Positions 7,991 to 17,089 of a DNA stretch of 64,000 bases are shown piece by piece; position 1 is the stretch's first letter, and every line of letters starts with the position of its first letter. Under the pieces are notes generated by a model. The model made no database searches. It was not told the DNA's origin and was given only the letters and a program-made list of their open reading frames with translations. The DNA is from Parietichytrium sp. I65-24A. Taxonomy: Eukaryota; Sar; Bigyra; Thraustochytrida; Thraustochytriidae. Position numbers and translations under genes: made by a program. The DNA is taken from the NCBI GenBank assembly GCA_012862575.1, contig BLSF01000002.1, positions 1,054,001 through 1,118,000 of the forward strand, in the 5' to 3' direction.

Positions 7991-9862
7991 TCAGATCCAT
8001 GCAAACACTTGATTCTTCGACTGAGTGCCGCGCCCACGACGTTTGGACGCTGAGCCATCGGTCGCAACGGAATCCGACTTGGTTTTGCGTGTAGACCGTT
8101 TCGGCGACGATGCTCCGCGTTTCTTAGATGCAGGTTCTTCTATTTCATCCGCAGATCCTCTGTCGCCTTCGCTCGGCTTCGAGCGTTGTGGGCGTCCTGC
8201 ACGCCGTTTCGGCAGCTCGGCTACCTCAGCCGGCTGCTCAGCTTTGGTTCTTGCAGCTCGGCCACGTCTTTTGGGCGAAGATTCTGGTGCTGCTTGAGGC
8301 ATGATAGCGATCCCCTCGACCACCAAACCTGCACTATCCTGATCAGATGCGAAGCCGGACACATCGTGGTCCAGCATCATGCTTTCTCCAAGCGAAGCAC
8401 CGTCGTTTAAAAGGTCGTCATCGTGGTGCTTTTGTTTAGGAGAACGTGAGCTCTTCTTGTCTTTTGAAAGTACATCGTTGTCCTCTTGTTCCTCCTCCGG
8501 GATGGCGGATTTTCGGGGACGGCCGCGCTTCTTTGGAATCTTGGCAAGCTCGATCTCCTCGGGCGTCCTCACTTTGGGAGGACGACCGCGCCGTTTTTTC
8601 ACGGCAGACTCTTGCGAGTCAACATCTGGCTTTGGTTTCGGAGGGCGGCCGCGCTTTTTCGGCACCTTGCTCTCTTCCGCCACATCGGGCTTGGGCTTAG
8701 GTGGGCGCCCTCGTTTTTTGGGAACTTTTGGCTCCGGGTTCTCGGGTTTCGGCTTGCGAGGACGACCGCGTTTTTTTGGCTGCTTCTCTTCTTCGGATAA
8801 CTCCGGTTTGGGTTTTGGTGGACGGCCACGGCGCTTGGGCTTCTCAGAGTCCGACAATATCTCCATCGGGCCCGGGCTCTCTTTGCCTAGCTCGGTATCG
8901 CTGAGGTCACTGGTTTCGACCTCGTGGTAGCGCCCTTTTGCTCTCGGTGCTCGCCCGACCTCCTCCACAGCATCATCCGGGAGCTGCTGCAAGGCAGGAA
9001 CGAAGGCGGTGGTGCGGCCTCCGATTTGCTGAAATTCGATGCTGTGGCCGTCGATGCTGGCGTCCTTGTTCTTGCCCCAGCGATGATGAAAAAGCCAGTC
9101 CGACGGGTATTCCTTGTCCTCTTTGAGCGACTTGCAGGCCACGTCCACGACATATAAGATCTTGTCGTGAACAACGTCGCACGCCTCGCGAGAGAGAGCT
9201 CTGCAGGGTATCTCGGGGTGCACGCGCGCTTGATACGCGATCTCGTCCGCCATCCAGTTGCCGATGCCGCAGACCACCTTGTTTTGATCTAACAGCACAG
9301 CCTTCAGCGGAGCCCTGTAAGACGTGAGCTTGGTGAAGAACGACTCTTGGTCCGGCATGGCCAGCAGTGGATCTGGCGCGAGGTCGCGTATGGGCGATTC
9401 GTTGATCGGGTCGGCGCGAAACTTGATTTTCCCCAGGCGCCTTGGGTCGCAGAACGCCACCCGCGTGTCATCCGAGAAGATGAACTCGCACTTGAGGAAC
9501 TTTGGCGGCCATTGCGACGGGTCCTCCACGGCCAGCCGCTTGTACTTGCTGATGCTCGCCATGCCCTTGACGTGAAACGCCCCAGTCATACCCTTGTGGA
9601 TCAGCATGTGCGTCTCCGGGATTTTCCCAGCTGGCCCGCGCCCCAGCTCCCACCACAGCTGTTTCCCGCGACGATGCACCGCCATCACCAGGCACCCCAC
9701 AAGGGCGCTCTTCAGCGAGTCCAGCGTCGGCACGCTCGACAGCTCAAACACTTTGTCGTCCACTTTGCCTCCATCCCCGCACCCCACGTCCACGATCTCC
9801 TTCCCCGCCAGCAGGATCTCCAGCTCGCGCCGCGTGTGCTCCACCTCCGGCAGCTCCGGCAT
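7991..9862 (-). CDS. FPG: Formamidopyrimidine-DNA glycosylase (Fpg/Nei family) with AT-hook tail
   Basis: A single-exon gene of 623 aa. The start is fixed by the invariant N-terminus MPELPEVE: after Met removal the Pro is the catalytic nucleophile and the following Glu the general acid. The conserved Lys lies in RRGKQLWWEL, the helix-two-turn-helix in VVCGIGNWMADEIA (residues ~205-220). The usual Cys4 zinc finger is replaced by the plant/fungal zincless form (IGGRTTAFVP, residues ~290). These enzymes excise oxidised purines such as FapyG and 8-oxoG and then cleave the AP site by beta/delta elimination. Residues ~345-450 carry six AT-hook cores (RGRP followed by P/R-K), and degenerate RGR/GRP copies continue to the C-terminus. 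The tail of ~320 residues roughly doubles the family's length and should give AT-rich or minor-groove DNA affinity in the nucleus. Confidence 0.95.
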   Translation of the reverse strand: MPELPEVEHTRRELEILLAGKEIVDVGCGDGGKVDDKVFELSSVPTLDSLKSALVGCLVMAVHRRGKQLWWELGRGPAGKIPETHMLIHKGMTGAFHVKGMASISKYKRLAVEDPSQWPPKFLKCEFIFSDDTRVAFCDPRRLGKIKFRADPINESPIRDLAPDPLLAMPDQESFFTKLTSYRAPLKAVLLDQNKVVCGIGNWMADEIAYQARVHPEIPCRALSREACDVVHDKILYVVDVACKSLKEDKEYPSDWLFHHRWGKNKDASIDGHSIEFQQIGGRTTAFVPALQQLPDDAVEEVGRAPRAKGRYHEVETSDLSDTELGKESPGPMEILSDSEKPKRRGRPPKPKPELSEEEKQPKKRGRPRKPKPENPEPKVPKKRGRPPKPKPDVAEESKVPKKRGRPPKPKPDVDSQESAVKKRRGRPPKVRTPEEIELAKIPKKRGRPRKSAIPEEEQEDNDVLSKDKKSSRSPKQKHHDDDLLNDGASLGESMMLDHDVSGFASDQDSAGLVVEGIAIMPQAAPESSPKRRGRAARTKAEQPAEVAELPKRRAGRPQRSKPSEGDRGSADEIEEPASKKRGASSPKRSTRKTKSDSVATDGSASKRRGRGTQSKNQVFAWI

Positions 9863-9871
9863 CTTGCTCTC

Positions 9872-9965
9872 CTCTCCTCTGAGAGCGCTGTCTCTCCCTC
9901 TCTCCCTTCTATCCTTTCTCCCTTTCTTTCACCCTTTCTTTCGCCCTTTCACCAGAGCGTCGGCG
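9872..9965 (-). repeat. GA-rich tract upstream of Fpg
   Basis: Interrupted CTCTCT/CCCTTTCTTT runs on the plus strand, that is GAGA/GAAAG on the Fpg sense strand, starting ~10 nt upstream of its ATG. Confidence 0.75.
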
Positions 9966-10526
9966 ATGTTTGGCGTCTACTTTTTGTTCGCTTCTCAGAG
10001 GCTCACTGCGCAGCTACTGGTACGGAGGACCGAGAACCGGGTGGAGCGGAAGAACCGAGGCGCCGGACCCGTGCCTCGCGGGTTCTTTCTCTCTCTCTCT
10101 CTACCTTGTCTCTCTTGTCTTCGTTTCTGTCTCTCTGTGACAGTGTGGACAGTGTGGCTCACTCTCAGCAGCGCTCCGTCGCTCTCTCTCTCTCTCTCTC
10201 TCTCTACTCTCTCTCACTCTCACTCTGTGTGTTATTCGAAGTTCTACTCCCCCCTATACAGTAAAGTCTTCCAAAGTCTGAGCTAGCGCTGAGCAGCAGT
10301 GCCACTAGCAGCAAGCGGAGGATATAATAAATGCTAGGAAAAGATCTTTTTACGGTTGTTTAGTCTTTTTTTTTCCCTCGCTTGGGTACAAGTATCTATT
10401 CTGCCCATAGGGCTCTCACTATGTAAATCCTAACATTTCGTAGAATAAGAGCTAATTACGGAAAATGCTGTATAGAGTAACTACAAATTTGGTAGCCAGC
10501 ACTCCACGCCGGCGTAGGGACAGCGA

Positions 10527-10602
10527 GTATGTTCATCTTGAAATCAATGAACATTTTGCAGCACGTATGTTCATCTTGAAATCAATGAACATTTTGCAGC
10601 AC
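10527..10602. repeat. 38-bp exact tandem duplication
   Basis: Two adjacent identical 38-bp copies (10527-10564 and 10565-10602), beginning GTATGTTCATC and ending TTTTGCAGCAC. They lie in intergenic DNA, and exact identity suggests a recent slippage or duplication event. Confidence 0.9.
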
Positions 10603-10932
10603 TCGGTGATACTCGGTGTACGCTTGTGAAACGACATTCGAGTTGGCATTGACTTGTCTTGAAACATTTGCACACCCTGCAACGCGCGGGCGCTCTTCAT
10701 TTTTCGGGAAATTTCTTTTGCGCATCTACAATCCGGGTTCCAAGCGCAAGTGCCGACCATGAACGAAGGACTCCGTACTTGGGAAACGCCGATTAGATGA
10801 TGGAGTTCATGGTGGTGTGGAACGCGCGAGCTGACATAAAATATTGCTTTAGTCCTTCCGGAACTCGGGATTGGACCCGAGCCATCGTGCATGTAATAGA
10901 CAAGAGAGGGAGAAAAAAAAAGCATTCGGTCC

Positions 10933-13900
10933 TCAAGTCACGACACAGCACCCTTTTTTGCTGTGGCCACCCGCAGGGAGTCCTTTCCCAGAAGCTGGCC
11001 GTTTCTCACTCGCACTGGACTTGTTGCTCGCGTAAGCAGGCGAAGTCGGGGTGGTCCTAAATTCGCTTTCGTGCAGTGCTTCCGGGCCACAAAGTTGGAT
11101 TTCCCCCCGCACCACGCCACGCTGCTTTCCATGTGAAAGAATTGGGAGCCAGAAAGCCTTAGGCTCGGTTTTAAATTGCGCATAGGGGACACTTGAATCC
11201 GCCACATGCTTTTCGTACAGGTCTGCGGCTGGCTGAAGACCTAGCACGGCTTGCCCAAGAGAGTTATCGCGACCCAAGTGACCATGGTCCCAAACGCAAA
11301 TCACGATATGTGTCAGTTTTAGAGATTTTGCGGTCGAAAATTCGGGAGGTAGCTGAATGAGCGGGACGTCTTCATCCTTCCATTCTGCGGCGAGTCGATG
11401 TTTCATGACCGGGGTCTGCGAAGCTCCTCGCCGTGGGTTGTAGCCACTGTGCTCAGGACGGAAGAGATTCGGAGATGCAAACGTAATATACGGGTCAGCC
11501 TGGCCGTCATAGTCCTTACTCACCAAATCTTTCACTCGCAATTTGGTGATTTTAAGCACCATCCCACCATGCTCCAATGCTTCGTATCGGTTCCAAGACA
11601 TTGACTTCAAGTCTGACGGTATCTGCGTCGGTGAAGAAACAAGAGTAGGCGAGTGGGCGGGCCCAAGCGTCACCTGCGTTGATGTCTCGCTAGACAACCG
11701 AAGTGTGCCTCCGAATGCGCCGACTGCACCACTTCCTTTGCGTCGACTCTTCTCCTTTCCTGATGACTTTTGCGAAGAAGCGCCGTCGTTCTTGAAATTA
11801 AAGCGCATTTCCAAGTACTTGTTGCGGCGAAGCTGCATCACAAATTCACTAATTACCGGCTTGTGATCTGAAGTCGTCACTTCCTCGCATGATCGGAGTA
11901 AAATCTGTCTGATGAATGGCCGTAGACCCGGGGCCGAGTGCCACAGAATCCGATCGCAGTATGAAGGGCACCTTTGCACAGCGTACTTGCAATCTTTTGC
12001 GTGCCGGAAAACTTTAAATGTGGGCGGAAAGGCGTACTCACCTTCCTGAAAGGACGTGAGCGCGCGACGGTTCTTCATCTCAAATTTGAGCTGATCGGCT
12101 TCCATCAACTTGGCATACATCTTATCATACACGAGAGCCGTCACTTCGTTCCACTCTGCAACGTGCGCATCACAACCTTTCACATCAGCGGTCCTTATTT
12201 GAGGTCCAACAAATTCTGCCCCAGGGAGCAGACCTTGCTTCTCCACCATCTGCGGGGCGTCGTCGCTATCGTAGTCTTCCTCTTCCCCGGCGATGTCCTC
12301 TTCCTCGTCCTCGTCGGCAGCCCGCTCCAACTCCTGATCTGGAGTGCACGTACTACTCTCTCTGTTGTCGGTGCTTCGCTCCTCAGGAACGGAGCCCCCT
12401 GGTCGGCCAAACACCCCTGTTCGAATCCTATAGTTCAAGTCTCCGAAGAGAAACAGGTGGTCCAGCTCTGAAGTCAGATTGTACCCTTTGGAGCTTAGCT
12501 TTTTGTCCAGTAGACGAAAAATCTCGCTCAAATTCTCGTTCCGCGCTTTAATGAATTTTAATTTCCGATGCGCCGCCAGATGGCAACTGATCCATCCGAG
12601 CCGAAGGCCGTAAAACCGAAGGCTTACCGCGACTGCGCCTTTGTTCGCAGCGATTCCTGCAACACCGGTGGCCTCTGAAACATACTGAACGTCTTCGATA
12701 GCATGGACGTGCACTTTTCTGGCGATAATAAATAGACGCATCTGAGCCAGCTCAGACTCCCGCACAAGCACATAGTCTCCTCCCAACTGATGCAAAACCA
12801 TGCTCAAAACATGCGTTCCCACACGAGAGGTGATGGTTTTCTTAATTCCGTTCTCAAACTTCAAACGATAGTACAGAGTGTACGCACCAAGGCGTCTTGT
12901 GGTGTGATTTTCAGCAAGTACTCCGGATCGCGCGTTTGCCGTGACGCCGAGTTCATCGAGCTTGAGCCTCGTTCGCTTCTTCTCGAGCTTGAAGTTTTGC
13001 ATGCTCTCCTTCATCTCCGAGTCCATGTCATAATCACACTCCTGCAAGCCTATTGCTATGATGTCGCTGCCGCCACCTCGATCGGGTATCCACTTGGAGA
13101 TCTCGGCGGGACTTGGAGCTGCATTTCCTACATTCCAAGTAGCAACAAAAGTCTTTACGAGTGGAGTCTCCGCTGTTTCCCATTGCTCACGCTCCTCGAG
13201 TATTCCTATAATCGCTCGCTTCACTTCGACAGTTTTCTTTTGACAGCGAACGGCCATTTCGATCAATGTTAGTTTACGATTTTGGAACTCCTCGTAGCGA
13301 GAATGAGTATCTGATATGTGCACCTTAGACAGTTTCATCTCGAGCGCCTCTGTCTGCTCATAGAGACCGCGAAGCCTGCTTTGTAGCTTTACAAGTCGAT
13401 CGCGGCGGAATAGTGTAAGTAGCTCTGGGTCCATACGTTCGTGAAAGAGTTTGCTGACAATCGGGTTTAGATCGGCTTCGAACCTGTCAAGCTTCTCACG
13501 AAGTTTAAGAGAGCCGACGCTGAGTGTGCTACGTTTCAACTTGCCACTAAGAGTCTTGCCCTCGTCCTTTTCTGCGTCCTCGTCCCCATCCTCGCCCCCT
13601 TCCTGCAAAGGCAATTTCACTTTCAAGTTACTCCCGGCATCGAGGAGTTCTTCCAAAACAACCTCCAAAGCCTCGGCATGCGAGGCGCGCCTTTCTTTCA
13701 GCTCGGCACGTGGCACTTGCGCCCCTGTTGTCTCAACATCAACACCAACATCACCTCTCGCACCCCCTCCATCTGGAGAACCTGGCTCAAGCCGCTGGTC
13801 CTCGTCAAAAGAGTCGTCAAAATCGCCAACGCGCAGCGTCTCCTCGTCCACGATGTCGTCGATGCCTTCCAGCAGGGAGAACAGCGACGCTTCACTAAAC

Positions 13901-14226
13901 TCCGTGGACCCGTCGTCCTCTCGCTCCTCGAACCCACGCTCATCTTCCCTGCCCTCGCCCCTCTCTCGCTCGCCTGCGCCCTCGGCTCTTTCACCAGCCA
14001 GCCCTACCAGGTCCTCCGGCACCAGGGCGCGGACGCTTCCTCCTTCGAACAAGCTCAAGTCCGACGTCTGCCGCGTGAGCAGCTCGGCTCGCTGCCGCTC
14101 GCTCGAATCATTTGCCGCATCACAGTTGCTGTGCACAGCTCCTTCCAGAGCCTCTTTTTTGCTCTTGTCCTCGGAAGTGTCCTCGCCCTCCTCGTGGTCC
14201 TGATCTCTGCAGGTTAGTATGTCCAT
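10933..14226 (-). CDS. Inositol polyphosphate 5-phosphatase with C2 domain and CaaX box
   Basis: 1097 aa from the ATG at 14226; the frame continues upstream only to a GTG. Residues 1-250 are acidic and low-complexity, and ~255-360 are helical, possibly coiled coil. The IPPc catalytic domain spans ~365-790: TWNVGNAAPSP, IIAIGLQECD (catalytic Glu), ANKGAVAVSLRFYG, FLFGDLNYRI, YCDRILWHS and TSDHKPVIS. A C2 domain follows (residues ~890-1020; ITKLRVKDL, DGQADPYITF). The last residues are GCCVVT, a CaaX prenylation box with a neighbouring Cys, as in several membrane-anchored 5-phosphatases. The enzyme should remove the 5-phosphate from PI(4,5)P2 or PI(3,4,5)P3 at membranes. Large inserts inside IPPc (an acidic EEEDYDSDD stretch) are unusual. 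The true start may lie on an upstream exon, because an acceptor-like site sits right at the ATG. Confidence 0.92.
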   Translation of the reverse strand: MDILTCRDQDHEEGEDTSEDKSKKEALEGAVHSNCDAANDSSERQRAELLTRQTSDLSLFEGGSVRALVPEDLVGLAGERAEGAGERERGEGREDERGFEEREDDGSTEFSEASLFSLLEGIDDIVDEETLRVGDFDDSFDEDQRLEPGSPDGGGARGDVGVDVETTGAQVPRAELKERRASHAEALEVVLEELLDAGSNLKVKLPLQEGGEDGDEDAEKDEGKTLSGKLKRSTLSVGSLKLREKLDRFEADLNPIVSKLFHERMDPELLTLFRRDRLVKLQSRLRGLYEQTEALEMKLSKVHISDTHSRYEEFQNRKLTLIEMAVRCQKKTVEVKRAIIGILEEREQWETAETPLVKTFVATWNVGNAAPSPAEISKWIPDRGGGSDIIAIGLQECDYDMDSEMKESMQNFKLEKKRTRLKLDELGVTANARSGVLAENHTTRRLGAYTLYYRLKFENGIKKTITSRVGTHVLSMVLHQLGGDYVLVRESELAQMRLFIIARKVHVHAIEDVQYVSEATGVAGIAANKGAVAVSLRFYGLRLGWISCHLAAHRKLKFIKARNENLSEIFRLLDKKLSSKGYNLTSELDHLFLFGDLNYRIRTGVFGRPGGSVPEERSTDNRESSTCTPDQELERAADEDEEEDIAGEEEDYDSDDAPQMVEKQGLLPGAEFVGPQIRTADVKGCDAHVAEWNEVTALVYDKMYAKLMEADQLKFEMKNRRALTSFQEGEYAFPPTFKVFRHAKDCKYAVQRCPSYCDRILWHSAPGLRPFIRQILLRSCEEVTTSDHKPVISEFVMQLRRNKYLEMRFNFKNDGASSQKSSGKEKSRRKGSGAVGAFGGTLRLSSETSTQVTLGPAHSPTLVSSPTQIPSDLKSMSWNRYEALEHGGMVLKITKLRVKDLVSKDYDGQADPYITFASPNLFRPEHSGYNPRRGASQTPVMKHRLAAEWKDEDVPLIQLPPEFSTAKSLKLTHIVICVWDHGHLGRDNSLGQAVLGLQPAADLYEKHVADSSVPYAQFKTEPKAFWLPILSHGKQRGVVRGEIQLCGPEALHESEFRTTPTSPAYASNKSSASEKRPASGKGLPAGGHSKKGCCVVT

Positions 14227-14785
14227 CCCAAGCGCACCCTCATGGCCTGTGCGCCCTTGTACGCGATGCACAGCCGCGCACGAGATATCGTGCTGCGGGA
14301 GCGCTGTCGGCGAATTCGTAGGAACGACGCGTCGGCTGACCGTCGAACTGGAGCTGCGTTCTTTCTTTCTTTCTTTCTTTCTTTCTTTTTTCTTTCTTTC
14401 TCTCGAGTGTCGGGCGGACTGTGTTTGCCTTGGACAGTGAACTTGTGTTCTTTCTTTCTTTCTTTCTTTCTGGGTCAGCTACGGCGAGTGGTAGTCCCCG
14501 TTCACAGCGAAAGAAGATGAAACGGGCACATATGTGATGGATAAGGAGGAAGCGAATCTTAGCTCTCTTGAGCGAGAGAGACAGGCGATGTGAAAAGGGT
14601 GTTGGCGAGAGAGAGGACAGGACACACGGATCTGTGCTCGGGAGCATCTCGTTCTTGTCTCCTCAACTTGGGGTGCACACTGGAGCCAGCTAGAATACAG
14701 GAAATCAAATATCGGTTTTGTAATGTAATGCATTTATCGCTGTCATCGGCCGGAGGGGTTGGGGGTCTGAAGGTCTTCGAAAAGA
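14227..14785. other. Intergenic IPP5P-vWA with CTTT repeats
   Basis: Contains (CTTT)n arrays at 14359-14403 and 14449-14471 on the plus strand (GAAA on the sense strand of the 5-phosphatase gene). No further gene is visible before the 3' end of the vWA gene. Confidence 0.65.
14359..14403 (-). repeat. (GAAA)n array upstream of the 5-phosphatase
   Basis: About eleven CTTT units on the plus strand with one interruption. A second shorter array lies at 14449-14471. Both are purine-rich on the sense strand of the downstream gene. Confidence 0.9.
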
Positions 14786-17089
14786 TTAGCGCTTCGACCG
14801 GTAGAGGATCGCAACAAGAACGGCGAGGCAGATGAAAATGAGTCCGAACACTACGGTTAATACGATAGCGGCAACTGGCCACTCATCGTTGCTCGAAGAT
14901 GCTAGCTGACGTCGAGAAGCGCTTTCCCCAGCGCCATTTGAATTCAATTTGACGAGCACAGCGTTCGCAGTCGAGATGTACACCGAGTCGGAGTTGAGTA
15001 GCGGAGAACCAAGGACCTTCGAGTCCATGGCCAATGAAGAAAGAATCGTAAGAGATTCTCCATCCACTGCATACAGATTGTTGCCTTTGCCGATCACAAT
15101 CACGCCGTTGCTGTCCAGAGCTGGGTTACCGCGGATCACAGTGTTGGAGTCGCTATCAAGGGAAACGTCCCCGGTTGCGACACCACCGTCCACGGAGAAA
15201 GAGTAAATGGTTCCATCTACGAATGTGACCAGTACCGACGAGCCGTCCGAGGAGAGCAAAGGGCTGGAGTATGCAACGTCGCTGATCGAAACAGCCCATA
15301 GGTCTTCTCCCGAAATGTTGTATTTGATGAGAGCATTCACAGAGCTGTTCGAAGAACTCAAATAAAGTACTCCAGCGTCTGTGTCCAATGTGGGGCATGC
15401 GTGGATTACGCCAGCAGTCTCGAGCCTCCATTGCCGAAGTCCGTTTTGATACGAGTAGCGCTCAACGAACCCGCTCCTGCAAGCGAGAATGATGCTTGAA
15501 TCGGTTCCCAACAAGATGCCTCCGACCACGTTATCAGCGCTATTCTCGCCTCCACAGATTGACCGGCGCCATGCTTGTTTACTTTCGTCCCCAAAAGCAT
15601 TAGAAGAGGTCGAAATTTTGTGCAAATAAGCAGGGGAAACTCCTGGAGATCCTGCTGCGCTCACAACGACGTACTGGCTATCCTTTGGAACGGCGGCAGA
15701 GGACAGGATTGGGCCAGGACCGAGATTCCAAGACCTTTTCAGCGTTCCATCAGCGAGACTGATGCGGTAAAACATTCCAGCCGTATCTCCAATAAAGACG
15801 TCGTCCGAATCAGAGCCCCCAACGACTGGCTGGGCGGCAAAGTAGGATTCGGCTGAGGAAGTGGTAAAATTCCACTGCACAGTTCCGTCCTCGGGATCAA
15901 CGCGGAGAAGAAAGCCATGTTCCGCGTCCTTGTCATTCTGAATGACAAGCACAAGGCCGTCGTTATCTAGCACCGGGGCCGCTTGACCGACCGACAGAGT
16001 AGCCAAGTCCACCGCCCAGACCTGAGCAAGTGGCGTGCTGATCGCTGCGTCTGAAAAGTGCATCATGTTATAATTGTACCCTGGACTGGAAGACGTCGTC
16101 TCGAACCCATTTCCGTCGTCTTGCGAGGTGTAGGTCTGAGCATTAATATGGGTAGCAATATCATCGCAGCTCAAGGCGCAGCTCGACTCCAGCGACTCGG
16201 CCAGCTCTAAGCACTCGTCTTTGTAACTTGTGATGTCCAAACCGACGCACCCGGCTCCAGCGCACGAAGCGATGGACGAATAGAGTGCTGAGATGGAAGC
16301 GCACGTTCCAGACGTCGTGAGTGACGACGCGCGAGATTCGACACACTCGATTTGACGCTCCGTGCAAGTCTCCACGTCACTGAGGTCCGTGATGTACGAG
16401 CCAAGGTCAAAACTGAGAACTTCGAGAGTGCTTGGATCCGAGGCATCAAACGCCAACGACGGACTGGAAAAAGCGGCGAGTTTATCGAGATTTGTGCTGG
16501 AAGGAAAAACAGACGCAGCAATAATGGTTGCGCCAGAGGCCTTGAGCGAAGTGGTGACCTCCTCAGAGACTGGCAAGTCACCGGATTCGAGGTTGCCATC
16601 AGTTAGGAAGAGGATGATCGGAGTGTGATCCGAGCTCTCCACCCATGTCTGGACCTGCTCGAGCGCACCAGCCGCGCACGAGTAGCCACTGGTTTTTTGG
16701 TTCAGGAGTTTGGTGTAGCCGGTTTCAATGTCGTCTTCATCATTTGTAGGCGACAAAATCACCTTTTTGGTCTTTCCGGTCCCCGGGCAGCGCGTGAGAG
16801 TGATAGACAACTCAGGGTCTGGTTGGTTCGCTGCCTGGCACACATACTTGACGAGTTTGTGCAGGTCTTGCGCGTACCCAACGAGCAGTTCCCAGCACGG
16901 CTTATTTGCGTTGTACTCGACGTCCTCCCACTCCTCCTGGATCATCGCCAAGCACTCCGAATTCTTGTTGTCCATGCTGCCACTCGCGTCGAACACCAGA
17001 TAAACATCTAGCTCGCAGCTATCGTCCGCCGCAGCCACCCCCGCGCCCAACAGCCAAGCTGCTGCCAGCAGCGCTCCGGGGCCCTTCAT
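14786..17089 (-). CDS. Type I membrane protein: signal peptide, vWA domain, PQQ-like beta-propeller, TM
   Basis: 767 aa from the ATG at 17089; in-frame codons further up lack ATG and read through a GA repeat. Residues 1-~21 are a clear signal peptide (MKGPGALLAAAWLLGAGVAA). A vWA domain follows with a complete MIDAS (DASGSMD at ~35, IILFLTDG further on), predicting divalent-cation-dependent ligand binding outside the cell. A Cys-rich spacer precedes repeated blades of a PQQ/quinoprotein-like propeller (DPEDGTVQWNFTTS, SLADGTLKRSWNLG, residues ~400-720). The end has one TM helix (AAIVLTVVFGLIFICLAVLV) and a basic RSKR tail. The order vWA, propeller, TM fits a surface adhesion or recognition receptor. 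The propeller need not bind PQQ. The ligand is unknown. Confidence 0.88.
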   Translation of the reverse strand: MKGPGALLAAAWLLGAGVAAADDSCELDVYLVFDASGSMDNKNSECLAMIQEEWEDVEYNANKPCWELLVGYAQDLHKLVKYVCQAANQPDPELSITLTRCPGTGKTKKVILSPTNDEDDIETGYTKLLNQKTSGYSCAAGALEQVQTWVESSDHTPIILFLTDGNLESGDLPVSEEVTTSLKASGATIIAASVFPSSTNLDKLAAFSSPSLAFDASDPSTLEVLSFDLGSYITDLSDVETCTERQIECVESRASSLTTSGTCASISALYSSIASCAGAGCVGLDITSYKDECLELAESLESSCALSCDDIATHINAQTYTSQDDGNGFETTSSSPGYNYNMMHFSDAAISTPLAQVWAVDLATLSVGQAAPVLDNDGLVLVIQNDKDAEHGFLLRVDPEDGTVQWNFTTSSAESYFAAQPVVGGSDSDDVFIGDTAGMFYRISLADGTLKRSWNLGPGPILSSAAVPKDSQYVVVSAAGSPGVSPAYLHKISTSSNAFGDESKQAWRRSICGGENSADNVVGGILLGTDSSIILACRSGFVERYSYQNGLRQWRLETAGVIHACPTLDTDAGVLYLSSSNSSVNALIKYNISGEDLWAVSISDVAYSSPLLSSDGSSVLVTFVDGTIYSFSVDGGVATGDVSLDSDSNTVIRGNPALDSNGVIVIGKGNNLYAVDGESLTILSSLAMDSKVLGSPLLNSDSVYISTANAVLVKLNSNGAGESASRRQLASSSNDEWPVAAIVLTVVFGLIFICLAVLVAILYRSKR

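Larger units (their letters stand above)
9863..10932. other. Intergenic with long pyrimidine tracts
   Basis: The plus strand is CT-rich at 9872-9965 and 10083-10220 (GA-rich in the sense of the Fpg gene). A 38-bp exact tandem duplication lies at 10527-10602. The ORFs crossing this DNA are Ser/Leu-rich translations of the CT tracts and are not genes. Confidence 0.65.

Noticed and set aside
8379-8930. Gly/Arg/Phe-rich 183-codon plus-strand ORF
   Set aside because: Antisense of the AT-hook repeats of Fpg; the regular GGRPRFFG pattern only mirrors that repeat.
9347-10264. 305-codon plus-strand ORF
   Set aside because: Half is antisense of the Fpg gene, half is translation of CT repeats; there is no ATG-led domain.
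10860-10885. T-arm-like hairpin CTCGGGTCCAATCCCGAG on the minus strand
   Set aside because: It resembles a tRNA T-arm, but the loop length is wrong and no anticodon, D-arm or acceptor stem could be fitted around it.
12417-12430. GTTCGAATC tRNA-like word
   Set aside because: It lies inside the coding sequence of the 5-phosphatase and has no cloverleaf context.
13451-14203. Ser-rich 250-codon plus-strand ORF
   Set aside because: Antisense of the acidic N-terminal part of the 5-phosphatase; Glu/Asp-rich codons read as Ser/Leu on the other strand.
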